Below are positions 32,101 through 43,400 of a stretch of 64,000 bases of DNA, one piece after another. Below the pieces are notes generated by a model. It was given only the letters and a program-made list of their open reading frames with translations, was not told where the DNA came from and ran no database searches. The translations under genes were made by a program, and so were the position numbers. The number at the start of each line of letters is the position of its first letter. The stretch's first letter is position 1. The stretch comes from Oopsacas minuta (lineage: Eukaryota > Porifera > Hexactinellida > Lyssacinosida > Leucopsacidae). The stretch is taken from the NCBI GenBank assembly GCA_024704765.1, contig JAKMXF010000111.1:186001-250000 (forward strand). Direction: 5' to 3'.

Positions 32101-35100
32101 CCTACGAACGGAATCACTCAAACAGTTCTTATTCACCACAAAATGACAAATTATTTGGTTTATCATCTAACCGTGACGTCATAGAGTTCTATGATGAACA
32201 CAAACCTTATTTTGGGTTTACTCCATATTCTATGGATAATGTTCGACTCGATGGTGTTCTGTGGCGAACTCTAAATCACTACTTCCAAGCTCAAAAATTC
32301 CCTCATGATGTTCATAGGGAAAAAATTAATGACTATATTACACCGCAGAAAGCTACATACGCAGCTAAAGTAGAGCTTAAGAAGGTTTGGCTATATACAT
32401 TAGAATAGAGCTAAGCGATCACAATACAACACGAACACGAACCGTATGTTTCGTATTCCATTTCGGTATTTCATGTTTCATGTTCGTGTTTCCCCTTGCA
32501 CACTTGGCAACACGTACGCGGGTCAGGGAAACGGAGCAAGTATTCAATACAGTATTCCTTAGGGAATCATGCTTCCCCAAACATCACACTGGTTATTACC
32601 ATTCCAGTTGTATCTTTGAGAAAATTTCACACCATTTTCTTTCAAGCTACAAAATTTGTTCAAAGATTTTCTATTTATAGTGTTTGAAATAATTTATATA
32701 ACTTTTTCTCTAGCATGCTATATCTCTGACTTCTTCAGAAAAAGAAATAATCATGGTGAGAGGCTTAGGAGCAAAGTTTACACAACATCCAGATCTTAGA
32801 AAAGCACTAATCAATACTGGCACAAGAGAACTCTTATTTATACATCCAATGGATTTTATTTGGGGTACAGGAGGATCTAGTGGTTTGTGATTTTAATTTC
32901 CTTAAGGTTATGGTACAATATAGTATAAGCAGACGTCATTATCTTAATTTTTGTTTTGATGTAATATTAGAAAATCAATACCAAAATGATGGTGAATTAC
33001 CTCAAAACATAATTTCGAGTATTTATAATCTGCAGTCGCGGTCCCAGGCCGAGAGTTTGACAATTGGGGCATTTGGCCTGATTTGAAAATCCTGGCCCTG
33101 GGTTTGCCAGATCCTGGGACTGCCCCTGAATCTAAGTGTATATTCCTGATTTCTACCTTGTATCAAAAAACTGTCTATAATATTATTCGTTACTCTACTT
33201 TACGAATATATATTCAATTGTTTAGGCGAGAACAAACTTGGAGTGCTATTAATGAAGCTACGTAGCAAACTTGCAAATACCACACCTACATCACCCATAC
33301 GCAATTCAACATATTCTCCACGATTATATTCCCAACCATTCTCATCAGATGACGAACAAAAAACTTACCACGACAGGGAAGTTAATATTTATAATTCGAA
33401 ATCTGAGAGAGATAAAATACGAATGCCACCATCTCCAGGTAAAAAAACATTTAAATAGCTTTCACACTTGGAAACCATATGACGAACCTTTTATCACTAA
33501 GCTATTTTCTATAGTTACTCCCCGAAAGAAACCTTGGCTTCTATTCGTAATGCTATTCTTATTTCTATTGGCGTTTTTGTTTGAATTTCAACCTATTGAT
33601 TTGTAGTGATAAGTTTTTACCAAATTCATTCTGTTGATGATACAATCAGTTATATTCTGTCTTATCAGGGCAGAGGGTGATATTGTCAATTATTTAGATC
33701 AATATCGATAAATATCGTATTCAATTACGTACAGAAATCCTCTGTCGTTCGCTAGGGTTACGTTCCTGAATTTTTGACATACTTGTATATTTATCTACGA
33801 TTTCATGATACTATTTGAGGTTCAAATGCTGTCATGACCACTCCCAGGTCATTCTGGATGTTTAATCAAAGCGGCCATATAACTTTAACCCCCTGTTTTT
33901 CCAGATCAGTGTAATAACCATAGCCGTCGGGGAAGCGTAAGGAATGAATATTGATAAATTAGAAGGCAACATATTCACAGTTCCTCCACATAACTCTGTT
34001 TATCATCTATGCTACCAGGATGCTCTGAATGTGATTGCTTCCTCAAAAGTGAGATTCTGATCCTGGTTTGTTGAAAGGGTGGGGGTGAGCTTGAGCATTG
34101 GGAGAAATTTTAGAGTTGTCTGAAATCTGGGGTAATTGCCATGTGTATAATAATTCCACAGAATTCCCTTACTCACCGGACACTCAACCATCTGGCTCCT
34201 CTGCTTGATACTCCCAAATACCCAATACAATTGAATGGAGTTTTTTTACTTTTCTAATCACTCAATTCTAACCCAATATTTCAATTAGCTTTTCAATGGC
34301 TTCCTTATTCCATCCAGAACTTATCAACACGATATACTACGAGTGTAGCGATGAGAGTAATTTCCTATCTAATTTCTTTCCATCTACTTTCTCTCTCTCT
34401 GGACATTCATGGCCTACAGTACTGCATTACTTTATAGCTAGGAAGTTTGGCTTGAAAGAGAAACATTTGAATGATATATTACTCATGACTGTTACTCTAG
34501 ATGTACATTTATATTCTAGAGACCCGAAGAACCAAACTGTAAGTTTGTGTCGTATACATTTCCCCGAATTAGTGAACTTAATTTGGGAATAATATAATGT
34601 GATAATGTGGGATTATTTTCATTTATCAGAGAAGTAACATTGCGATTCCATCACGGTTGCCATGGGAATGGAATTTCAATTCCAATTCTCATCCCGTTCT
34701 CACGGCAACCCTGAATTCTACTGAACTTTTTTTGGGATTCTTTATTCCTGTATTACAGGTGTGATATTTTCCCAAAGAATTCACAGTCTTGTTTCTTCTA
34801 TAAATATGCTAATTATTGATAATAGAGAACAGTATCAATTATTACAGTGGAGTTCGCCTATTAGCGAATAATATTTTGCATGAATTTCCCTGTTAATGTG
34901 CGAACACTACTGTGTGCTCTTCAATAATTTCTTATCTTAGGATGTTATTCCGAGTTGGAATTTAGAGAAGAAAGGAATAATGAAGGAGGCTTTGAAAGCT
35001 AAATTTGAACAGAATATAATTCTTAAACAGAAACTACTTGATACAGAGGGTAAAGATATAATAGAGAGAGCTGTAGATGATTCTTATTGGAGTCAATTAG

Positions 35101-36684
35101 CTAGTGGAACAGGTATATACGGGATATTATCATAATTTTCTAAGGCCACTGTTTATGAGAAATTGTTTCATCTCGACATGAGATCCATCTGAGTATGCAT
35201 TCATGTGGGAAGGCGGCTCATTATAATTATCTAATTATTTTGTGACATATCAGCGAGAAAATTCATTCATTCATAGAATAATTAATAAATGACTAAAGTC
35301 AAATTTGATTCAGAATATGCTAGACGAACTCTGTAGCTGAATAACATAGAGTAAATAGTGAAATAATGGCCATATTCGTGCGGTAGCCAAATCAGATGTG
35401 TGCGTTCGAGCTGAAACAACATGTTTCCAACTAACAGTGGCCTAAACGAATTTGTATTCGTATATGGGGTCCACGGGTGAAGAGGGTGAGAACCTCTGGA
35501 TTAACCAATGTCACTGCTAAAACAAAATTCATTGTATCGAATATCTAGTGATTTTATTGTAGTCTAATTTCTCCGAACTTCAATATCTCCAGGGCATAAT
35601 CATATGGGGAAGCTCTTAACTAAAGTACGCTCACAACTGAAGACACCTCCCAGACGACTCATTACCTCACAGCTGATCAAACCCAATACCGTTACTAAGC
35701 CTACCCCACGAACACCAACACATCAACCGATAACCTTAAATACTCCTCAAACAGTAATACATGAATCCAAGTATATGCCAGTAATGCAATCATCACAAAC
35801 ACCAATCAGAAATTTAACTTATAAACTAGCAAGTCAAAAATTGACATCTTCCCCAACCACAAACTCTATCATAATCCCTTGTGGAAAGTATAAAGAATTC
35901 TCACTTTTATCGATTCAACCATTTGCCCTAGAAGGACATCATTGGTGGTCTGTCCAGCATTATTATCAAACGCAGAAGTACCCGAATTGTCCTCTTGTAG
36001 TTGATCAGATATTGAAGACTGCTTCTCCGGAAGCTGCTTTCAAAATTGGTACTGATAGGAAGAATTCACATGTAAGTTTTATTGATAAATTTAAAGGTCA
36101 TTTCCCCCTCCAACAACTCGATGGCTGACTCTAAATGACGTATAACTACATACCGCACATTTAACAGGTCTTGGGGACTGCTACCTGCACTTTAATACGA
36201 ACTAACCAAATTTACACTTTACCTGTTTACATACTAATAATATTCTGGCTAACTTTTACCGGATTTTCGATATGCCATTTCCGTTATTTTTATTTAACTT
36301 TTATAAAAATCTACGTCTATATATGTAGCTGATGGTGGAAAACTGGGATTCTATCAGGGAAGGAGTAATGCTGAAAGCTTTGAGAGCTAAATTCTGTGAT
36401 GATCCTTTGAGGACTTTATTACTCAGCACTGAAAACAAAAATATTATTAACAACAATGGGAATGAGTTTTGGGGTACTGGTAAAGATGGAAATGGTAAAA
36501 TATTTGTTTTAGTTTGATTGTTTTGTGTGTTTATTTGTTTGTGTGATTGTTTTGTTGTTGTTTGTTCCTTTATTGGCTGGTTTATCATATATACATTTCT
36601 CACTTTTCTACTTTTCTAGGACAAAACAAACTTGGCAATTTGTTAATGAAAGTCCGTGATGAGATGAAAAGAACTGGATTTTGA
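28274..36684 (+). CDS. NADAR polyprotein A: six tandem NADAR (YbiA-like) domains
   Basis: Reconstructed from 14 exons: 28274-28666, 28998-29169, 29627-30036, 30300-30471, 30653-31191, 31612-31777, 32041-32384, 32714-32882, 33226-33438, 34318-34538, 34941-35112, 35593-36071, 36329-36494, 36620-36684. All introns are GT-AG, phases agree and the total is exactly 1227 codons. The N-terminus (1-60) is a disordered PSYYP/Q-rich tail. Six modules follow, each with the two halves of the family: (G)-W--(S)EHYFQAQKF, then M-KAL-AKF...L---T------WG-G--GKN-LG-LLM-VR. YbiA/NADAR enzymes are N-glycosidases acting on ADP-ribose-type or riboflavin-pathway ribosides. Linkers between modules are P/S/T-rich. 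The gene ends in a normal NADAR C-terminus (GQNKLGNLLMKVRDEM) with TGA. Only module 1 keeps the motif Glu (Glu93). No signal peptide or membrane segment. The exon model is mine and lacks transcript support. Confidence 0.85.
29403..29512. repeat. Family T element, fragment (intron of gene A)
   Basis: CATGCGGTAGCCAGATCAGATG and CATGTTTCCAACTAACAGTGGCC recur at about 35372-35446, and in reverse at 43964-44040. Only one end is visible here. Confidence 0.55.
29627..30471 (+). other. NADAR module A2
   Basis: Exons 29627-30036 and 30300-30471. The motif reads WPTVLHYFVARKF, so the Glu is Leu; the WG-G motif reads YWSQLASG. Closest to module A5. The second exon is almost identical in DNA to exon 34941-35112. 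Confidence 0.8.
30128..30263 (+). repeat. pogo-like MITE, copy P5 (intron of gene A)
   Basis: CAGTTAACTCCCGTTATAAC at left, GGGACCATATTTGTACAATT inside, TTGGAGTTGACTG at right, TA on both flanks. It lies between the two exons of module A2. Confidence 0.75.
30653..31777 (+). other. NADAR module A3
   Basis: Exons 30653-31191 and 31612-31777. A 100-residue P/S/N-rich linker precedes WRSVQHYFQAQKF, with Gln replacing Glu. Second half VMFKALIAKF and DFWGSGKDG. Closest to A6, sharing the 166-base second exon and FEIGTD/FKIGTD. Confidence 0.8.
31297..31446 (+). repeat. pogo-like MITE, copy P6 (intron of gene A)
   Basis: CAGTAAACCCCGGTTATATC to GATATAAAGGGATTCGACTG, with the family interior. It lies between the two exons of module A3, the same relative place as P5 in A2. 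Confidence 0.75.
32041..32882 (+). other. NADAR module A4
   Basis: Exons 32041-32384 and 32714-32882. FYDEHKPYFGFTPY resembles A1; the motif is WRTLNHYFQAQKF (Asn for Glu). Second half IIMVRGLGAKF and FIWGTG. The donor at 32385 (GTTTGG) and that at 32883 (GTTTGT) are weak, as at 29170. Confidence 0.75.
33034..33130 (-). repeat. Short inverted-repeat element, family Q copy 2 (intron of gene A)
   Basis: CAGTCGCGGTCCCAGGCCGA through GATCCTGGGACTGCCCC; reverse-complement relative of 20566-20661. Confidence 0.55.
33226..35112 (+). other. NADAR module A5
   Basis: Exons 33226-33438, 34318-34538 and 34941-35112; the first half carries one extra intron not seen in A2. The motif is WPTVLHYFIARKF (Leu for Glu), with YWSQLASG in the second half. 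Acceptor 34318 (TTCCATCCAG) is the only nearby one that keeps the frame with the phase-1 donor at 33439. Confidence 0.72.
34651..34722. repeat. Foldback element, second copy (intron of gene A)
   Basis: GGTTGCCATGGGAATGGAAT...TCACGGCAACCCT, the same pattern as 5111-5195. Confidence 0.5.
35138..35446. repeat. Family T element (intron of gene A)
   Basis: Left CTAAGGCCACTGTTTATGAG and right CCAACTAACAGTGGCCTAAA are inverted relatives, so this roughly 310-bp element is nearly complete. Confidence 0.6.
35593..36684 (+). other. NADAR module A6 and C-terminus of gene A
   Basis: Exons 35593-36071, 36329-36494 and 36620-36684. The motif is WWSVQHYYQTQKY (Gln for Glu, Tyr for final Phe). Second half VMLKALRAKF, EFWGTGKDGNG, then GQNKLGNLLMKVRDE and a TGA at 36682. 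Confidence 0.8.
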
Positions 36685-37462
36685 GAATTATGAATTTTAC
36701 TTTGATATTTAGCAGACACATTTCTTAATAATTTTTCCGATATTTTCTAACTTATTTACTTTATATTTCCCATACATTATATAATATATTATTTGATAGT
36801 CCTTTAAAATGTGACTTAAAATTTTGTTTTCATATCTGATACTCTATCAAATAATTCACTTCCTCAATATTATATTTACAGATTCCTTATATATATATAG
36901 CTCAACTATAGCATAGTACAGTTTTTTGTAATACAAAACCCCATACCCTCATTCATAGGCGTAAAGTCTGGGGGCCGGGGGGGCTGTCCCCCCCAGTTTT
37001 TTGACAAGATTTTGTGGATTCTACTTCAATTTTGTTATCTCTTTTGTAGATTAGTCTTTGCTAATTATCTTAGGTACTGAATACTTCTAAGTATAATACT
37101 ATTCCTCTTTGTTATGGCAGAACAATGCAGCGCCGTAACTTGTTCGGACCTAAGCCATCCATTTACTTAGAGATTGCAATAGACTAATAGTAGAAAATTA
37201 TATGTTTGAGTTAGTTACGGTTAATCATGTGCTAACGTATGTTGTATTCACGCCCCGCCCCCCCAGATTTGTGACTTTTGGACAAAACTTTACGCCTATG
37301 CCCTCATTCCAAAAGGTGACTTTCATTAGGCTTCAAATGACCTTTCCTCGAATATAGAAAAGCTAATACACAAAAACTGTCCTATCGTATAGTTGAGCTA
37401 TGTATAAGTTATTTGATATTTTTAATGAGTTATGATTTCCTTAACTTCTAGTTATAATTAGC
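36685..37462. other. Spacer between the two NADAR genes
   Basis: About 780 bases separate the TGA of gene A from the ATG of gene B. Nearly half is a hAT-like MITE (36954-37300). No coding sequence seen. The promoter of gene B, if separate, must lie here. Confidence 0.6.
36954..37300. repeat. hAT-type MITE with 8-bp target duplication
   Basis: Begins CATAGGCGTAAAGT and ends ACTTTACGCCTATG (allowing one mismatch), flanked on both sides by the identical 8-mer CCCTCATT (36946-36953 and 37301-37308). Inside, G- and C-runs (GGGGGGCTGTCCCCCC; CGCCCCGCCCCCCC) lie near each end. The 8-bp duplication is diagnostic of hAT-like insertion and means a fairly young copy. Confidence 0.88.
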
Positions 37463-40400
37463 ATGGCTGAGATACATCCAGAACATAACCCTCTACTACA
37501 CGCTACTTCTGCTCCCAATTGGATGGAATCAGAATTGGATTATAATAATGCTATTTCTTTCGGTAGAACTATGCATGAATATTTTGGGTTTACTCCTTTC
37601 TCACAGGTTAGTGAAAATTATCCTACATTCCTTAAATACAGTTAAACTTGTCTATAACGGCCACAAAAGGGACTAACCAAAAGTGGCCGCTTTTAAGAGG
37701 TTGACCATTATACATTAGTAACTTTATATTAATGGTGGTGATAGAGAAGTTGGCTTTTAAGACAAGTGGCCGATATTTATGATAATATAGTGGAAGTAGT
37801 TACTGGTAGCCATACAAGGGACTTGTCAAATGTAGACCTTATGGGAGGCGACCACTATATAAAGTGGCCGTTATAGACAGGCTTAGCGTCAGTAAGGGAA
37901 AAAAAATGGTGGCCGCTGGCCGCGTTGAGCAGCTGGCACTATACAGATATCATTATAATGGGAAATCGGAGGGGACTGTTTTAGGTGGCTGCTATGTATA
38001 GGTGACTGTTATACAGAGGTGGTCCTTAAGCAGGTTTGACTGTATCGTAAAAGGTATTACCAACTCGTGTATTCTCGCATGCCACAAGCTTGAAAAGTTA
38101 ATATTAAAAGTCTAAAGTTCTTGACAAAGTTCATGGTTCATGCAATGTCAAAACTGTGAACTTTGTTCACGATCTGTCAACAATTGTTGATACTTAGGAT
38201 AAGAAGTACCGTAGTTTCACCGAAGTACAAATTTTGAATGTCGTATTAACCAGAGTAATATCAATTGAATCGTAGGGACCTTATTTTGTGGAATTTTTTG
38301 TTTGTCTTATCCGGAAATTCATATTTATCGTGTTTGTATTAATACGAACACGCTTAAGAGGTAACTCCGGATAAGGAGTACAAACCTTGGCAGCCCCCTG
38401 GTGTACGTATTAACGAGATTTCCCTGCAAGTATTTTCAAATAAAATTTGAAATTCAGGGAAAAATTAAAATCTCGGAGTTTCCAGAAAAATATCCCAGAA
38501 AAAAGTTAGAAAGTGAGTGTTAATCCATAGCAAATAGGCAAAAAGCGAATGGCCACTATATTATCGTTCTAATCTCTAGCATGCTTTTAATCTTGAAGAT
38601 GCCTACTGGCTTACAATGGAACACTACATGCAAGCGAAGAAATTTATTGGACATCCTACTAAAATAGATGACATAAAGAACATAAAAAAACCTGAAGAAA
38701 TTGCTCATTATACGAATGATCCAGAAAATTCAAGGGTGAGTTTATTAAGCTATAAAGCAAGGTTGCAACCGAATATTATCAGTATTCGGTTAGGCTACTA
38801 TTCATGAATACTGATATTCAGTTTGAGCGGTTTCAACCTTACTATAAAGATCCTTAGACATTTGTATTACAGACCGTGACGTGATGTTATATTGGAATTC
38901 CTTTGTATTTAACCATGGATGGCGAGTTTCGTATAATTTATGTTTTATACAAATCCCACCTTCAATCAAACTAGGGGTGCGTCAAAATTAGCTAGAACAA
39001 CATCCAAGCAGATAAATCTACCATCCATGGTTAAATATCTGGTATGTATAAGGGGACCATTTTCGTCATAACAACATTACCTTTTATGGAAGTAACTCTA
39101 GGTCCACATGATGTTCATCTAAACATGCTCGGCATTTCATTGTCATTTTCTCATTATTTTATGACTTATCATAATGCACAGTGGCCAATTCATGGAAATT
39201 TCAATTCCTCTACTTCAAAATTTCTAAGCGTGTTAAGTGAGGTCTGTTAAGATAGTTTCACCCGTTGGATAGTAATTATATTGTGTAGTTGAATTTCACT
39301 GAAAACTAGGTGAAGTACTGACAAATTCATACAGCAAGTAAACTGAATCTTTCCTTACATTTCCTATATCATATAGTTTATCAATGACGAATGGAACAAG
39401 CATAAGCATAAATACATGTACAGAGCGCTATATGCTAAGTTTATACAGAATGATAGTATATACGATCAGCTGATGTATACAGGAAATAAGTTCTTAATAT
39501 ATGATACTGATGAGGATAGAACATGGGGTATAGGATATGATAAATCAGGTATTGTTTGTCTGTTTGTATCAGTGTTGCCAGATTATGTACCTACAAAGTT
39601 CGTTTCATAATTTTGATAATTTTTGACAATATTCATGCTATTTTCATTATTTTTAATAAATCAATAGTTCACACCAAAGTCCATGGTTCATGTCTAGCTA
39701 TTACCAAAGCCTAAATCTATCTACTTTCCTTCGTTGTTCGTTTAATTGTCTGTCTGCTTCTATATTTACGTATTTGTTAATCTTTTTACTGTGCCGACTA
39801 CAGTAGAGTCTCCGGATAACGCACACGCTGGGGTTATCACTTCTGTCCGTTTTGGGAGACTTCACTGAAATACTAATACCTTTTGGTGAACAATTCAAAA
39901 TTCTCCTAGATTTAGCTTCCGCTTGTTAGATAGGGGCAAAGAGGACGTAGAATTTGATTTTAACATTTTTAATGTCTTTCTTTGCTAAAACGGATATTTA
40001 ATAGAAAAATATAGTTTCAATAATCCACCCAAATTAATTTGGTGAAATTTAAGTCGGCACAGACTGTGATTTGAGATTTTTCCTCCTATTTATACTTTTC
40101 TTACCATCTAGGCAAGAACTACCTAGGCCTACTACTATGCAATATCCGTACATACTTCCGTGCACACCCCAAACCATTAAGCCATTCTCCTCCACCAGAC
40201 TTTATTTACGACTTTATGAACCTTCCAGAAAACAGAATTATCATACCCAAACCCAAACCTTTGATCTCATACGAGGAAATATCAATTTCGCCTTTCCCAG
40301 AAGCAATAATCCATTTTGGCGATCATAGGAAAGATTATTATTATTTATGTAATGATTCTAATCACGGATTTGAGTTAGATGGGACAATTTGGTTAACTGT

Positions 40401-43400
40401 TACACACTATTATCTGACCAAGAAATTTGCAGGATTTCCTAATTTACAGAATACTATAGCTATGCTTGAAGATCCGATTCAAGCTAGAGAATTCGCAGCA
40501 ACTAAGAGAGAGGTTTGTTTGTATATAGTAGAGATCTGCTTATCGAACGATTTTCATTTGTCCTCTATTGAAATCTACTGTTTTGACAAATTTTTATTAG
40601 ATTTTAACCATGGATTGTAGATTTAGTATATTTTTGTGTTACGTGTATATATACAAATCTCACCCCTCAACCAAGTGAGGAGTGCCTCGAATTTTGGATT
40701 ATTATACTGGAGTGTATATCTCAGGAACAATGCACTTTTGGCAGAATGCTGAATTAGTGATTACAAAATATATAATTTGGTATATTTTGATAAAATGTTT
40801 GCTTCAATGTAATGTTGACATGTATTTATACAAATATGTAATACTTTCATTCGGCCAAAAGTGCATTGTTTCTGAGATATACACTCCAACACAATAATCC
40901 AAAACTCGTTTAACCAATCCATGGTCCAATAAAAAATACATGGTGTCCTTGCCTTAGTGTATTAGAATGCTATGCACTAGCTTATCAATAATTCTCCCTC
41001 TTCAGTTTACATTAACAGATTTTGACTGTAAGAAGGATAGTATAATGCAAAGAGCTCTATCAGCTAAATTTAGACAACAACAGTATCTATCTGATATGCT
41101 ACTTGCTACACAGCCTAGAAGACTAGTATTTGATTGTGATAAAGATGCTTATTGGGGAATAGGTCCTGATGCTAAAGGTTAGTTAAATAATTATGAAGTT
41201 CAGCAAGAACTACTTTGATTCCCGAGAATTACGTATTGAGCATTAAAAGAGGTGCATTCATGAATTAGGTAGCTGGATGTTCCATTTGATAAGAATGCAA
41301 ACACACATAGTTCACTCCCTTTACGAGAAAGTGGAGCGAGCGCTCCGTTTATGACATGTAGCGCACATCAGGAGCGCGTCTAAAATATGAAGATTTGAGC
41401 TCAATACAGTCAACTCACTTTTTTGTGAACACGAATATTTCAAAATGCCCACTTTGTATCGTAATATACAAATATGGTCCCAAAACCTTCAAAGTAACAT
41501 GTCTGCTCGGTTATTTCTATGTAATTATCGCGATCCCTTGAGCTTCGATATTATTATACTATTCACCAAATATCCCATTTCTCTACAGGAGTAAACCGTC
41601 TAGGTGTAATGCTATCTGACCTCCGTATGCGTATACAACCAGGAGGAATCTTACACAAACCTTTAGCATACAGTGATGATATCTACTTCTTCAATGCTGA
41701 TACAGACTATTTTGAATTTACCCCATACTCTATGCACAGAATACAATTAGATTATAAATACTGGCCAACTGTTAGCCATTATTTTCAAGCTCAGAAGTTC
41801 ACAGGGAAACCTGAGATAGTAACACAGATAGCAGCTTGTAATAGTGCTCAGTCTGCATGGGATATAGCACATGATGAGAAAAATATTATTGTGAGTTGTA
41901 TGTATCAAGTGGAACCGGTTTGTCGTCTACCCGTTGAAATTTCGCCGGCAGTTTGGAATTTACTAACATTTCGAGATACCTATATATAGTGGAACCTCGT
42001 TAATACGAACACAGTTGACACGAATTGCGGTAAAGACGAACGATTATTTACAGTTCCCTACAAAGTTCATTCGATTGATATTATTCCGGTTAATAATACG
42101 AATACAGCGACGAACTCAGCTTATATGGAAGTAATTATCGCGGTCCCTTGAGCTTTAGCATAACGGGAGTTGATTGTAGGTTAAAATATTTTTGCGAAAA
42201 TTATACATATTACAGTGGAACTTTGGAATTTCGGTTGCCCTTGGGACCGAAATTTATGGCCGTAATTCTGGAATATATCAATGTTAATATCTTTAGAAAC
42301 GGGACTCTGGCCGGAATATCGAGGTGGCGGTTAAGCGGGGTTCCACTATACATCACAGCAGAGGCGTAGCTAGCTTTTCCTCTTTGGGGTTGCCAGCAAC
42401 CGCCTAGCTATCCCTATGCATCACAGTCTGTCTGTCATTACTATTCTAAAATAATCAATTTCCAATTTATAGCTAATCCTCCTTCTAGCACATTCCAATG
42501 GGATTTCAGAATGCTCGTAATGAGATTATGCTTAAAGCAATGTCTGCTAAGATAGATCAGCATGAAGATGTAAGGAAGAAGCTAGAGAATACAGGCAATA
42601 GGAAATTATTATTTGCTGCACAGGATATTCATTGGGGAATAGGAAAAGATGCAAATGGTAAATATCACTTGTATAAGTAGATACTCGTTAGTATAATTAT
42701 CACCACAAGGGCTCTGTTATACGATAATGTTCGTCCTACACGATTATTAGTTGTCCAACCATGGATGGTGAATTTAGTCTTGTTGGAAGTTGTTCTAGGT
42801 CATTTCTGCGCTCATTTTGGAATTGAGTGGGTGGGCCTCTGTCGTTTATAGACGTACTAAACCCTATGGCATATGCATAGAGTATTCATTTTTTAACACA
42901 GCTAGGTATTCTAAGCGCGTCATTCAGCGGGGAATTGACGCGCTTTGAGGGAAACACAGCGCACGTAACGTAACATGGAATATAGAAATCCACTATCCAT
43001 GGTTTAATAGCTAATAATGAATAGGGGCCATTTTTATCAAAACCGACCGTCGAATTATATACTCGTCCCACAGGAGCTTCTAGCACTAGCCCAATTGTCA
43101 CTTTTGGGCCTCTTGACATTTCCTTCTAGGACATTCTACTAACTCCACTATTATATACTTATTAACCCCTTGCACAAATTTACCAGAATTTCTTGCTTTT
43201 TCACTCTATTACACCCGAAAATATATTTCCAAAATTTCCCCTGGGATATGAATTAAAATCCTGGGAGGTTTGGCGAGTACGTATGCAATTGGAACGAAAA
43301 TGTCGGTATCCAACAAAAATCCTGTCTGTGGTGTACATTCCAAGAAATTATCTATCAGCGCTGGACGCTCCTCTAGGCGTATGATTTTTGACGATATCAT

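Larger units (their letters stand above)
37463..39548 (+). other. NADAR module B1
   Basis: Exons 37463-37606, 38580-38735, 39377-39548. EYFGFTPFSQ joins HAFNLEDAYWLTMEHYMQAKKF across an extra phase-0 intron. Glu62 is kept, making it the only module in gene B with the family Glu. Second half YMYRALYAKF and RTWGIG. Confidence 0.8.
41589..42657 (+). other. NADAR module B3
   Basis: Exons 41589-41890 and 42489-42657. YFEFTPYSM, WPTVSHYFQAQKF (Ser for Glu), EIMLKAMSAKI and IHWGIGKDANG. FTPYSM links it to A4 of gene A. Confidence 0.78.

Noticed and set aside
34289-34295. Acceptor after TTTCAATTAG at 34288 for module A5
   Set aside because: It puts the module out of frame with the only sensible upstream donor; the acceptor at 34317 keeps frame.
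36301-36603. Minus-strand 100-codon frame in gene A
   Set aside because: It is antisense to exon 36329-36494 plus AT-rich intron; low-complexity N/Q/T composition.
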